Source: Clostridiaceae bacterium
Lineage (GTDB): Bacteria > Bacillota > Clostridia > Lachnospirales > Lachnospiraceae
DNA length: 64,000 nucleotides
Reading direction: 5' to 3'
Assembly: GCA_910575795.1 (NCBI GenBank)
Contig: CAJTGE010000010.1
Coordinates: forward strand, 1 to 64,000
How positions within the stretch are numbered: the first letter of the stretch is position 1; every line of letters begins with the position of its first letter. Below the pieces are notes generated by a model. The model ran no database searches. It was given only the letters and a program-made list of their open reading frames with translations, and was not told the DNA's origin. This document shows positions 50,932 through 59,002 of this stretch, piece by piece. Position numbers and translations under genes: made by a program.

Positions 50932-51121
50932 GGAGGTCCGCCCGCCGGCGCGCCAGGCGGCCTGCAGTTGTGCGCCGGATCGGGAGAATGAAAAATATAA
51001 CAAAAATTTTACTAAAAAGTAGTAGTAAAAATGTGCAAAACATATTAAAATAAAGAATGCAGGCTGTGCATGACAGCAGCGGGCGATGGATGAAACGGAA
51101 AATGAAGGAGTGTACAGAGAG

Positions 51122-51331
51122 ATGGAGATTACAAAACAGACTACGATGGGCCAGATGCTGGAGTACGATATGGGGATTGCCTATATTTTGATGCAGTCAG
51201 GAATGCACTGTGTCGGCTGCCCGTCTTCAATTGGAGAATCGCTGGAGGAAGCCTGCCAGGTTCATGGCCTGGATGCGGACAAGGTGATGGACGCTATCCA
51301 GGAGTATTTGAATACCAAGAAAGAGGCTTAG
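51122..51331 (+). CDS. DUF1858-domain redox-disulfide protein
   Basis: 69 residues from ATG 51122 (a longer frame from 51086 is less likely). The DUF1858 signature is complete: MLEYDMGIAYILMQSGMHCV followed by GCPSSIGESLEEACQVHGLD, with the CxxC pair CVGC. Such short proteins occur near hybrid-cluster and Fe-S proteins and are thought to act in redox or Fe-S chemistry. AAGGAG lies 13 bases upstream. About 170 bases separate it from the EFR1 gene. Confidence 0.85.
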   Translation: MEITKQTTMGQMLEYDMGIAYILMQSGMHCVGCPSSIGESLEEACQVHGLDADKVMDAIQEYLNTKKEA

Positions 51332-51498
51332 CGGCAGGGCTTTCGTGAGGGGGGCGTCCCGGGATGGCCTGTTTACGCGCAGGCCCGGTAAAGGGGCGCG
51401 CCGGGCGGGGTCTGATTTCGGACAGGGGCCGCGTCCGCGCTCCCCGACGGAGCGCGGACGGCGGCTGGTACATAGAAACGGAGAGGAGGATAAGGCAT

Positions 51499-52323
51499 AT
51501 GAAGATTTCAAGGGTAAGGGCTGTGTATTTCAGTCCCACAGGCAATACCGAATCCGTGGTGAAGACCATCGCAGGCCAGCTTGCAGAGGAACTCGATGTC
51601 TCGCTGCAGATCTACGATTTTACGCTTCCTGAGAACCGGGAGGAGGTTCCGGTCTTTAAGCCGGACGGGCTGATTGTATTTGGCATGCCGGTCTATGCCG
51701 GACGAGTGCCGAACAAGATGCTTTCGTTTTTACAGAATCATTTTAAGGGGGAAGGCGCGCTGGCGATCCCGGTGACGACATTTGGAAACCGCAATTTTGA
51801 CAATGGCCTCATTGAGCTCAGGAATGAGCTGGAAAAGAATGGGTTCCATACCATTGCGGGGGCAGGGATCCCGACGGAGCACGTATTTTCAGATAAGCTG
51901 GCCACAGGCCGCCCGAATGGGGAGGACATGGAACGGCTCGCGGAGTTTGCGAGCGAGGTGTCCAGGAAGGTGGAAGAGATGACCGAGATCCCGGCGCCGA
52001 TCGAGGTCCGGGGCGACGACCCGGTGGGACCGTACTATACCCCGCTCGGAACGGACGGAAAGCCGGCCGTATTCCTGAAGGCAAAGCCGAAGACAAAGAC
52101 AGAGCTGTGCGATAAGTGCGGGATCTGTGCAAAGGCGTGCCCGATGGGCTCGATCAGCGCGGAGGATCCGGCGCAGGTGCCAGGTATCTGCATCAAGTGC
52201 CAGGCATGCATTAAAAAATGCCCGGTTCAGGCCAAATATTTTGACGATCCGGCCTTTTTATCTCACGTGGCGATGCTGGAGCAGAATTACACGAGAAGGG
52301 CGGAGGCGGAGCTGTTCGTTTAA
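51499..52323 (+). CDS. EFR1-family ferrodoxin (flavodoxin plus 2[4Fe-4S])
   Basis: 274 residues from ATG 51499 (GGAGG 10 bases upstream). An N-terminal flavodoxin-like domain (RAVYFSPTGNTESVVKTIAG, with the S-P-T-G-N-T FMN loop) is joined to a C-terminal two-cluster ferredoxin: CDKCGICAKACPMGSISAED and CIKCQACIKKCPVQAKYFD. EFR1 proteins are typical of clostridial anaerobes and move electrons between flavin and Fe-S partners. The longer frame to 51364 is low-complexity GC-rich sequence without a ribosome site. Confidence 0.92.
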   Translation: MKISRVRAVYFSPTGNTESVVKTIAGQLAEELDVSLQIYDFTLPENREEVPVFKPDGLIVFGMPVYAGRVPNKMLSFLQNHFKGEGALAIPVTTFGNRNFDNGLIELRNELEKNGFHTIAGAGIPTEHVFSDKLATGRPNGEDMERLAEFASEVSRKVEEMTEIPAPIEVRGDDPVGPYYTPLGTDGKPAVFLKAKPKTKTELCDKCGICAKACPMGSISAEDPAQVPGICIKCQACIKKCPVQAKYFDDPAFLSHVAMLEQNYTRRAEAELFV

Positions 52324-52346
52324 TCGTCAGGAATCAGGAGGGAGAC

Positions 52347-53147
52347 ATGGGATTTTTAACAGGAAAGACGGCGATCATCACAGGCGCCGGGCGCGCGGTT
52401 TTAAGCGACGGCCGGTGCGGCGCGATCGGTTATGGGATAGCGACAGCCTATGCAAAAGAAGGGGCTAATCTGGTCATCACAGGGCGCAACGTAAAAAAGC
52501 TGGAGGATGCGAAGGAGGAGCTGGAGCGCCTTTATGGGATAAAGGTCCTCATCTGCCAGGCGGATGTGAACGCAGGCGCAGACAACGAGGCGGTGGCCGC
52601 AGGAGTGGTGGAAAAGGCGATGGAGGCATTCGGGCGCATCGACGTGCTGATCAATAACGCCCAGGCTTCGGCTTCCGGAGTGCCGTTATCCGAGCACACC
52701 ACAGAGCAGTTTGATCTGGCCCTGTATTCCGGCCTGTACGCGGCATTTTACTATATGAAAGCATGCTACCCGCACTTAAAGGAGACGCGGGGAACGGTGA
52801 TCAATTTCGCGTCAGGGGCCGGCCTGTTTGGAAACTACGGGCAGTGCGCCTATGCGGCGGCGAAGGAGGGGATCCGCGGCTTAAGCCGCGTGGCTGCTAC
52901 AGAGTGGGCCGGGGACGGCGTCAATGTCAATGTGATCTGCCCGCTGGCCTGGACGGCGCAGCTCGAACAATTTGAAAAAGGCTATCCGGAGGCATTTAAA
53001 CAGAATGTCAAGGTTCCGCCTGCCGGCCATTTTGGCGATGCGGAGCGCGAGATAGGAAGAGTCTGCGTACAGCTTGCTTCCGAGGACTTTAAATATATGA
53101 CCGGGGAGACGATCACCCTTGAGGGCGGCATGGGGCTGCGGCCATAG
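52347..53147 (+). CDS. Short-chain dehydrogenase/reductase
   Basis: 266 residues, classical SDR. Cofactor-binding start KTAIITGAGRAV (TGxxxGxG-like with an insertion SDGRCGAIGYGIAT), NNAQASASGVPLS for the NNAG motif, the Ser of INFASGAGLFGNYG and the YxxxK pair YAAAKEGIRGLSR. C-terminal MTGETITLEGGMGLRP is the usual 3-oxoacyl/alcohol-type SDR end. Substrate unknown. It follows the EFR1 gene by 23 bases with GGAGGGAG upstream, so the two are likely cotranscribed. Confidence 0.9.
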   Translation: MGFLTGKTAIITGAGRAVLSDGRCGAIGYGIATAYAKEGANLVITGRNVKKLEDAKEELERLYGIKVLICQADVNAGADNEAVAAGVVEKAMEAFGRIDVLINNAQASASGVPLSEHTTEQFDLALYSGLYAAFYYMKACYPHLKETRGTVINFASGAGLFGNYGQCAYAAAKEGIRGLSRVAATEWAGDGVNVNVICPLAWTAQLEQFEKGYPEAFKQNVKVPPAGHFGDAEREIGRVCVQLASEDFKYMTGETITLEGGMGLRP

Positions 53148-53268
53148 CGGGATGAAAGCCTGGACATGCGGTTTTTTCCTGAAAATCCCCTGTCTGGTTA
53201 CAATCTATGTGTTATATATGGTATCGATGTCAGCCGGTTATCCATGATTTCCCTGACAATATGAAAAA

Positions 53269-53308
53269 GGCGGCCCGGCCGGAGAAATTTTGTTCCGGGT
53301 CGTCTTTT
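53269..53308 (+). terminator. Probable terminator after the SDR gene
   Basis: GGCGGCCCGG (53269-53278) pairs with CCGGGTCGTC (53295-53304, two G-U pairs), followed by TTTTCC. Confidence 0.55.
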
Positions 53309-53378
53309 CCGGCGCGCTTTCAAGGAACATTTTTGATAAGATTTGATACTATAATAGTAGATGTAACTGTTCAGATAA

Positions 53379-53471
53379 CCTCTGGGCGGTTACAGAGAAG
53401 CAGTTGTGAGCAGATGAGAGGATACTCCCGGGATGCGTATACACTGTAACCGCTCCATGGAAATCCAGAGG
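53379..53471. repeat. Imperfect palindrome in the SDR-chemoreceptor gap
   Basis: The left arm contains CCTCTGG then GCGGTTACAG (53379-53395); the right arm contains CTGTAACCGC (53444-53453) and CCAGAGG (53465-53471). The two pairs nest, giving a long stem with a bulge. No gene in 53148-53657. Confidence 0.45.
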
Positions 53472-53536
53472 CGCTATAATCCTGTTAATTTTTTTGTTCC
53501 AAATTAAAAAAAAACGGATCATATTGAATATGGCTA

Positions 53537-53565
53537 TTGAAATAATATAATGTTTCATGTATAAT
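53537..53565 (+). promoter_or_regulatory. Promoter of the chemoreceptor gene
   Basis: TTGAAA (53537-53542) and TATAAT (53560-53565) with a 17-base spacer; the start codon is about 90 bases downstream. Confidence 0.65.
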
Positions 53566-53657
53566 TTTTATAAACAGACAATATAAGGGAGGTTAAAGTA
53601 AGGGGAATAGGGATATTCCCTTATTTTCAGGCCAGGCCCGGAAAAAGAGGATGAATC

Positions 53658-55334
53658 ATGGAAAAATCAATTAAAAAAGCGATTTGGATGAGAGTGGCGC
53701 TTATTTTTGTGGTAGTGATTGTCAGCGGAACCAGCACAGTAACGTATTTAAGGAAAATCAAGCGCATCAATGAAGAGACGGTAGAGGCCATCAATATCCA
53801 TACAATGGCGCTTTCGGCGGAGAAGGCGCATTACAGTTGGATTGAAAACCTAAGTTCCGCCATCAGCTATGACACTGAGTTTACAGGCAGCACGGATTGT
53901 ACGACCTGCGTATTGGGAAAGTGGCTGTACAATACAGACCGCGCGAGTATCAAGAATTCGAGGATCCTCAGCCTGATGGACGAGATTATTCCGATTCACG
54001 AGGCAATCCATGCGTCTGCGACGGAGATTCTGGATCTGAATAAACAGAATCATGAGCAGGCGAAGGAGATGTACTTAAATGTAGTTAAGAAAAATGTCAC
54101 AAGCCTGGTATCTCTGCTGGAGGAGATCGTGGAAGCCAATAACGATCAGGTTCACAAGGAAGAGGATGAACTTGGGAACGCAATCACGGCGACGATCATT
54201 GCAGCGCTGATAATGATTATCGTGACGCTGATTTCCTGCTTCCTCCTGCTCCGGTACGTATTCAGCAGCATCGTCCGCCCGATCGACGTGATCACAGCGG
54301 ACAGCCAGCGCCTGTCCCGCGGGGAGCTTGATTTTGAGATTCAGGTTTCCAACCGGGATGAGATCGGCATTCTGGCAAAGAGCTTAAACGATGCGGCGAA
54401 GACGCTTGCAATGTATATAACTGATATATCAGACAATTTAAATGCAATTTCCAAGGGAGATCTGACCACAGAGTCGAATATCAGCTATATCGGCGATTTT
54501 GTGGCGATTGAGAATTCAATCGGCACGATCCGCCGGCAGTTCAATGAGACCATGGCTCAGATCCACCTGGTTGCCGTTCAGGTGGGCAACGGCGCTGAGA
54601 GCGTCGCCAGCGGCGCGCAGAGCCTGGCGCAGGGAGCGACCGAGCAGGCGAATGAGATTGACAACCTGGTAAAGACGATCAATCTCGTTTCCGGACAGAT
54701 AAAGAGCAACGCGGACTATGCAAACCAGGCCAGCGATCAGGCGGATCAGGTGGAGCACCACATGGAACAGTGCAATAACCAGATGCGGGATATGTCGCAG
54801 GCCATGGATGAGATCAGCGGCTGCTCCAATGAGATTGGCCATATCATCAAGACGATCGAGGATATCGCCTTCCAGACGAATATCCTGGCCTTAAACGCAG
54901 CGGTTGAGGCGGCGCGCGCCGGGTCGGCGGGCAAGGGCTTTGCCGTGGTGGCTGACGAGGTGAGGAACCTTGCGGCCAAGAGCGCAGAGGCGGCCAAGAG
55001 CACCTCGGATCTGATTGAGAAGACGCTGAGCGCGGTTTCCAACGGCGTACAGCTCACAGAATCCACCCAGGAAGCCATGGGCAATGTTGTGAAGAGCTCG
55101 CAGGCCGTGATCGAGCGGGTTCACCAGATTTCAGACGCGTCGGCACAGCAGTCCAGCTCCGTGGGCGGCATCAGCGAGGGCATCTCCCAGATTGCCAGCG
55201 TGGTTCAGAACAACTCGGCGACTTCCGAGGCCAGCGCAGCGGCGAGCGAAGAGCTTTCCAGCCAGGTACAGGTGCTGCGCAACCTTCTGGAACAGTTCAA
55301 GCTCAAGGAAACAGCGGGCTCCAATATGTATTAA
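53658..55334 (+). CDS. Methyl-accepting chemotaxis protein with CZB-like sensor
   Basis: 558 residues. Two membrane helices (about 8-28 and 178-202) bracket a 4-helix sensor region that has the chemoreceptor zinc-binding pattern: His58 and Trp61 (HYSWIENL), Cys84-x-x-Gly-x-Trp89 (CVLGKWLY), and His114/His118 (HEAIH). A HAMP domain follows, then the signalling domain with the hairpin tip segment ([40 protein letters not shown]). CZB domains usually sit in the cytoplasm; here the sequence places it outside. No chemotaxis or flagellar genes are nearby. Likely to sense zinc or an oxidant. Confidence 0.9.
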   Translation: MEKSIKKAIWMRVALIFVVVIVSGTSTVTYLRKIKRINEETVEAINIHTMALSAEKAHYSWIENLSSAISYDTEFTGSTDCTTCVLGKWLYNTDRASIKNSRILSLMDEIIPIHEAIHASATEILDLNKQNHEQAKEMYLNVVKKNVTSLVSLLEEIVEANNDQVHKEEDELGNAITATIIAALIMIIVTLISCFLLLRYVFSSIVRPIDVITADSQRLSRGELDFEIQVSNRDEIGILAKSLNDAAKTLAMYITDISDNLNAISKGDLTTESNISYIGDFVAIENSIGTIRRQFNETMAQIHLVAVQVGNGAESVASGAQSLAQGATEQANEIDNLVKTINLVSGQIKSNADYANQASDQADQVEHHMEQCNNQMRDMSQAMDEISGCSNEIGHIIKTIEDIAFQTNILALNAAVEAARAGSAGKGFAVVADEVRNLAAKSAEAAKSTSDLIEKTLSAVSNGVQLTESTQEAMGNVVKSSQAVIERVHQISDASAQQSSSVGGISEGISQIASVVQNNSATSEASAAASEELSSQVQVLRNLLEQFKLKETAGSNMY

Positions 55335-55346
55335 GACACAGGAACA

Positions 55347-55385
55347 GGGCCTGTATTCTCTTCGGGGGATACAGGCTCTTTTTGC
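55347..55385 (+). terminator. Rho-independent terminator of the chemoreceptor gene
   Basis: GCCTGTATTCTC and GGGGATACAGGC enclose TTCG, followed by TCTTTTTGC. It begins 13 bases after the stop codon. Confidence 0.85.
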
Positions 55386-55451
55386 AAAAGAGCGCGGTTT
55401 TTACAGAGGGCCGCTTAACGGGGCTTTCGCCGTCATGGAGGGGAATACGGC

Positions 55452-56027
55452 ATGGAAATGACAATCAAACGTGTGGCAGGGATCCTCTGTTTCATCATCG
55501 GTATCCTGACCGCATTTTTTTTCGTACAGGCATATATGGAAGGAAAATTCGACTCAGCCGCGACGCTGAGGGAGTATATCGCGGGCTTTGGGATGCTGGG
55601 TCCCTTTATCCTGGGGGCGCTTCAGGCATTTCAGGTGGTGATCCCCATTCTGCCCGGCTTTATCGGGTGTGCGGCGGGGGCGATCCTCTTTGGATGCATG
55701 GGCGGCTTCTGGTGCAATTATATCGGCATCTGCGCCGGGTCGGTGCTCGCCTTTCTGATTGCGCGCAGATACGGTATCGGGCTGATCCGCCTCCTATTTT
55801 CATCAGAGCGCTATGAGCGGTGGGCCATATGGGCCGGCAGGAGCCGCTCGTTTTCCCTGATCCTGTTTCTGATGATTCTCCTTCCGCTCTGCCCGGATGA
55901 TTATTTCTGCTACCTTTCGGGAATTACCGGCATGAGCGCCCGGAAATTTACGGCGATCATACTGCTCGGAAAGCCGTGGTGCATCCTCGCGTACAGCGTG
56001 GCATTTTCGCATTTTCTGGGGGCGTAG
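55452..56027 (+). CDS. TVP38/TMEM64-family membrane protein
   Basis: 191 residues with about five or six membrane helices. The conserved core is GFGMLGPFILGALQAFQVVI followed by PGFIGCAAGAILFGCMGGF, plus RRYGIGLIRLLF and the later LPLCPDDYFCYLSGITGMS (D/Y-rich segment of the VTT domain). The family includes lipid scramblase-like and DedA-related proteins; a role in envelope lipid handling is plausible. No partner gene is seen. Confidence 0.87.
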   Translation: MEMTIKRVAGILCFIIGILTAFFFVQAYMEGKFDSAATLREYIAGFGMLGPFILGALQAFQVVIPILPGFIGCAAGAILFGCMGGFWCNYIGICAGSVLAFLIARRYGIGLIRLLFSSERYERWAIWAGRSRSFSLILFLMILLPLCPDDYFCYLSGITGMSARKFTAIILLGKPWCILAYSVAFSHFLGA

Positions 56028-56249
56028 TATGCCATTATGTGAATCGCCCCCCGCGGGATTTCTGTATCCAACGGGATATATAATCAGGCTGTAGAGACGG
56101 ATCAGGGACGAACCGGGATCACGCACAAAAGGACTTGTAGTTATCCGTCATTTGCCGTCATTTTGACGAAACATATAAATACGGCATATATTGTCTTATA
56201 ATTCATGGGTTATACCCCGGAGAATACTGACGAAAGTCGGCGGAATGCA

Positions 56250-56277
56250 TTGACAATCACATGGATTGTGTTATACT
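56250..56277 (+). promoter_or_regulatory. Strong promoter upstream of a small gene
   Basis: Consensus TTGACA (56250-56255) and TATACT (56272-56277) with a 16-base spacer. A leader of about 100 bases precedes the small gene at 56386. No gene in 56028-56385. Confidence 0.7.
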
Positions 56278-56385
56278 AAAGCACATGAAAGGAAGATGCT
56301 TCTCCGTTACGGTTTCCTGTTTACGGGGGTATCCCTTCAGAAATGATGCACCGCATGCGGCGTGAATATGGAAAGGATGATTACA

Positions 56386-56544
56386 ATGTCAAGAGAAGAT
56401 AAAAAAATTTTAATGGAAGGTATGAGCCAGATTTCACATCTTTACAATCTGCCGTCCGAGGAGAAGAAGGCCCCTGCGCAGACGAGAGGGATGAGCACCG
56501 AGCGGGAGATTCGGGATATGAATCTTCTGTTCCATCTGCGGTAA
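56386..56544 (+). CDS. Small hypothetical protein
   Basis: 52 residues from ATG 56386 (GAAAGGA 9 bases upstream), MSREDKKILMEGMSQISHLY followed by a charged tail with REIRDMNLLFHLR. Helical, no Cys, no membrane segment. It has its own strong promoter and terminator, so it is a monocistronic small gene. Role unknown. Confidence 0.55.
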   Translation: MSREDKKILMEGMSQISHLYNLPSEEKKAPAQTRGMSTEREIRDMNLLFHLR

Positions 56545-56562
56545 GAGGAGCAGATGAGTTAA

Positions 56563-56604
56563 AGGCGCGGGCACTGCCGAAAGGCGGCGTCCCGCGCCTT
56601 TTTT
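56563..56604 (+). terminator. Terminator of the small gene
   Basis: AGGCGCGGG (56563-56571) pairs with CCCGCGCCT (56591-56599), followed by TTTTT. Confidence 0.85.
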
Positions 56605-56610
56605 GCGCAG

Positions 56611-56632
56611 AAAAACAGCCCGCAAGGGCTGT
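56611..56632 (-). terminator. Terminator of the GH25 gene
   Basis: On the minus strand ACAGCCC-TTGC-GGGCTGT is followed by TTTTTC, about 55 bases after the stop codon of the lysozyme gene. Confidence 0.8.
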
Positions 56633-56686
56633 CTTTCTGTATAATTAAAGGGAAAAGCTTTAGCACCGCCGCGCTTTCATCCGAAG

Positions 56687-58261
56687 TCAGCCCGCCGGGC
56701 CTGCGGGCTCCACCGGCTGTCCCTGTGTGTTCCCTGCGGGAGCGCCGGTTTCATCCGGCTGTCCCTCTGCGCTTTCTGCGCCGCCGTTTTCCTCAGTCTG
56801 TACCGGGATCGGAGCGCATATGCCGTCCGCGCCTGCCTGATACAGGACGCCGTCCTTATCCAGAACGGTATTCACAGCCAGGACGCCGTCCGCGGGATTT
56901 AAGTAGTACAGCGCGCCGTCTGCCTCCAGCCATCCTGTGGCCATGCGCCCGTCGCCTCCGAAATAATAGCGGGCATTGTCAAGCGTCTGCCATCCAGCGG
57001 CCATGCGCCCGTCGCTTCCGAGATAGTACCGCGCGCCGTCCAGATCGATCCATCCGGTCTGCATGCGTCCGTCCGCGGCGAGGTAGTACCAGGCATTGTC
57101 CACAGCCTGCCATCCGGTCTGTACAGAACCGCTTTCCGGGTGCAGGTAGTACCAGGATCCGCCTGCCTGCTGCCATCCGGTATTCATGTGGCCGTCCGCA
57201 GCGTCCAGAAAGTAGAGGCTGCCTCCGATCTCCTGCCATCCGGTTAAGGGTATGCCGGAGGCGTCCATGTAATAGAAATGCTGCCCGTCGTTTATCCAGG
57301 CGTTCTTCTGCATGACATGGCTCTTATAATAGTAGCGCTGCCCGTTAATGGTTTTCCAGGAGTCGGCGGGGATCACGGCCGTGAAATCCTTGTAGAGATA
57401 ATTGATGTCCACATTGCCGTTTACGCCGCTTAAGCTGCCGGTATTGGAAGCCTGCCACATGGCGGGGTTTGCGTACGTGAACGAGTCGGCGTAACGGGCG
57501 ACCCAGATGTCATAATGGAGCGCGGACAGGTCGATCTTGTTGTTTAACCAGTATTCATTCGCATAGACCATGGGGTGATAGCCGGCGGCCTCCACCCGGC
57601 GGCAGAAGGCGTTGATCACCTGGCTCACCTCGGCGGGAGAGAGCGCGCCAAGGGTTTCCGCATCCTCGGCGTCGAACACGACGGGGAAGGAGATGGGGTA
57701 ATCCTTGATGAGGTTAATGACAAAATCCGCCTCCTGCTCCGCCATCTCAGGGGTCGTGGCGTAGGAATAGATATAGGCGCCCAGCTTTAAGCCGGCCTTG
57801 CTGGCCGCGTCCGCATTGACCGGGAAAAAGGGATCCGCCTCGCCTCTAAAGCGCGTGGCCAGCATGGCAAACTGGATATTATCCGAAGCGGCCTGCCCCC
57901 AGTTGATGTTCTGATTCCAGTAGGAAACGTCGATGCCCTTTGCGATGGCTCCCGGGGCGGCGGGATCCGGGCGGTATGCGCCCAGCCCCGGCGCAACGGC
58001 CGAGACGCCGTAGCCGGCCGTTGCGCCGTCTGGCAGGGAGCCGGAAGAGGAGGAGCTCCCGGCGCCGCCTCCCGGGCCGCTTAACGGGGACTGGGCAGGG
58101 CTTTCGGTCCCGCCGCCCGGCCCTGCGAGGGCGCGGACCGGGGAGAGCATAAGGGACGCCGCCAGGGCGCCTGCCGCCGTGAGAGCCGCTATCCGCCCGG
58201 CCCTGCGGGAGGAGCGGCGTTTTTCGGGATCATTTACATGGTTTATGTAGAGATGTCTCAT
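56687..58261 (-). CDS. GH25 lysozyme-like cell-wall hydrolase with choline-binding-type repeats
   Basis: 524 residues from ATG 58261 (AAAGGA 9 bases upstream). Residues 1-60 are basic then hydrophobic (GRIAALTAAGALAASLMLSP), a signal peptide or anchor, followed by a Gly/Ser/Pro-rich linker. The GH25 domain has GIDVSYWNQNINWGQAASDN, VVFDAEDAETLG and MVYANEYWLN, giving the catalytic Asp and Glu/Asp of muramidases. About nine 20-residue repeats (pattern GW...G.WYYL.aDG.m.TGW) form a cell-wall/choline-binding-like tail. The Ala/Glu/Pro tail is low complexity. It would cut peptidoglycan at the cell surface. Confidence 0.9.
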   Translation of the reverse strand: MRHLYINHVNDPEKRRSSRRAGRIAALTAAGALAASLMLSPVRALAGPGGGTESPAQSPLSGPGGGAGSSSSSGSLPDGATAGYGVSAVAPGLGAYRPDPAAPGAIAKGIDVSYWNQNINWGQAASDNIQFAMLATRFRGEADPFFPVNADAASKAGLKLGAYIYSYATTPEMAEQEADFVINLIKDYPISFPVVFDAEDAETLGALSPAEVSQVINAFCRRVEAAGYHPMVYANEYWLNNKIDLSALHYDIWVARYADSFTYANPAMWQASNTGSLSGVNGNVDINYLYKDFTAVIPADSWKTINGQRYYYKSHVMQKNAWINDGQHFYYMDASGIPLTGWQEIGGSLYFLDAADGHMNTGWQQAGGSWYYLHPESGSVQTGWQAVDNAWYYLAADGRMQTGWIDLDGARYYLGSDGRMAAGWQTLDNARYYFGGDGRMATGWLEADGALYYLNPADGVLAVNTVLDKDGVLYQAGADGICAPIPVQTEENGGAESAEGQPDETGAPAGNTQGQPVEPAGPAG

Positions 58262-58290
58262 GGATGATGTCCTTTCTTTTCCTGGAGCAT

Positions 58291-58305
58291 TTTTCAAACA
58301 CGCTC
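58291..58305. repeat. Fragment of the MITE end
   Basis: TTTTCAAACACGCTC matches 15 bases of the right end of the element at 37960-38127. Here it is alone, just before the GH25 start; the surrounding bases (58262-58565) hold no gene but have a dyad at 58440-58456 (TTGGGTA-ATC-TACCCCAA). Confidence 0.45.
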
Positions 58306-58565
58306 GAAACAGATCGTCAGTAAAAGCGGCTGAACCCCGCCGGAGCGGGGCATTTCCGTCTATCTTTCAGTCTATCAAATGGGAATTGTAAGTACAAGTT
58401 ACAAAATCTTACCATTCTATAAACCTTTTATTAACGAATTTGGGTAATCTACCCCAATCCCGGAAAATATGGTATAATCTCCGGGAGCGCCCATGTACGT
58501 CTGGAATCCCGCAAAATCAGGTGCGGCGGGGCTCCCGGCGCTCATGATATATGAAGGAGGATCGT

Positions 58566-58925
58566 ATGGATTATTTACTCTGTATCCCGCCCAGGGAGAA
58601 CAGCACGCGGGAGAGCTGTGAAAAAGTTCACAATATTTTGGCGAGGATGTCGGATAAGTATAAGCTCCGGATCGTGCCGGAGCCGGTAAAAAACAAGCAG
58701 TTCCCGTGTCCGGATTACTTTAAGAAATACAGGATCTACAAGCCTGTCCGGGAGAGGGACGCCAACGGGGAGGCTTATCTGCAGAAGGAAGAGGAGGAGA
58801 TGATTTTAAGCGTCTGCAAGACGCCCGAGGAGCAGGAGCTGATGAAACGGTGCATCTACGCATACCAGTATTCGGCGTCCATTGTGCTCAAATGCTTCAG
58901 GGAAAAGGAAAAGAGGAGAGCATAG
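58566..58925 (+). CDS. Hypothetical protein, 119 residues
   Basis: Starts at ATG 58566 (AAGGAGG 6 bases upstream), MDYLLCIPPRENSTRESCEK, followed by PCPDYFKKYRIYKPVRERD and a helical end with KTPEEQELMKRCIYAYQYSA. Five Cys residues without a clear metal motif. No family is recognised, but codon use, a strong ribosome site and length support a real gene. It lies 77 bases before the P-ATPase and may be cotranscribed. Confidence 0.65.
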   Translation: MDYLLCIPPRENSTRESCEKVHNILARMSDKYKLRIVPEPVKNKQFPCPDYFKKYRIYKPVRERDANGEAYLQKEEEEMILSVCKTPEEQELMKRCIYAYQYSASIVLKCFREKEKRRA

Positions 58926-59002
58926 CAGTTCTATTTTTCCGTTTCTGCTCATAAGGTTTGCATAAGACATACTGTCAGCAGGAGGAAGGGAGAGATAGAG
59001 CG

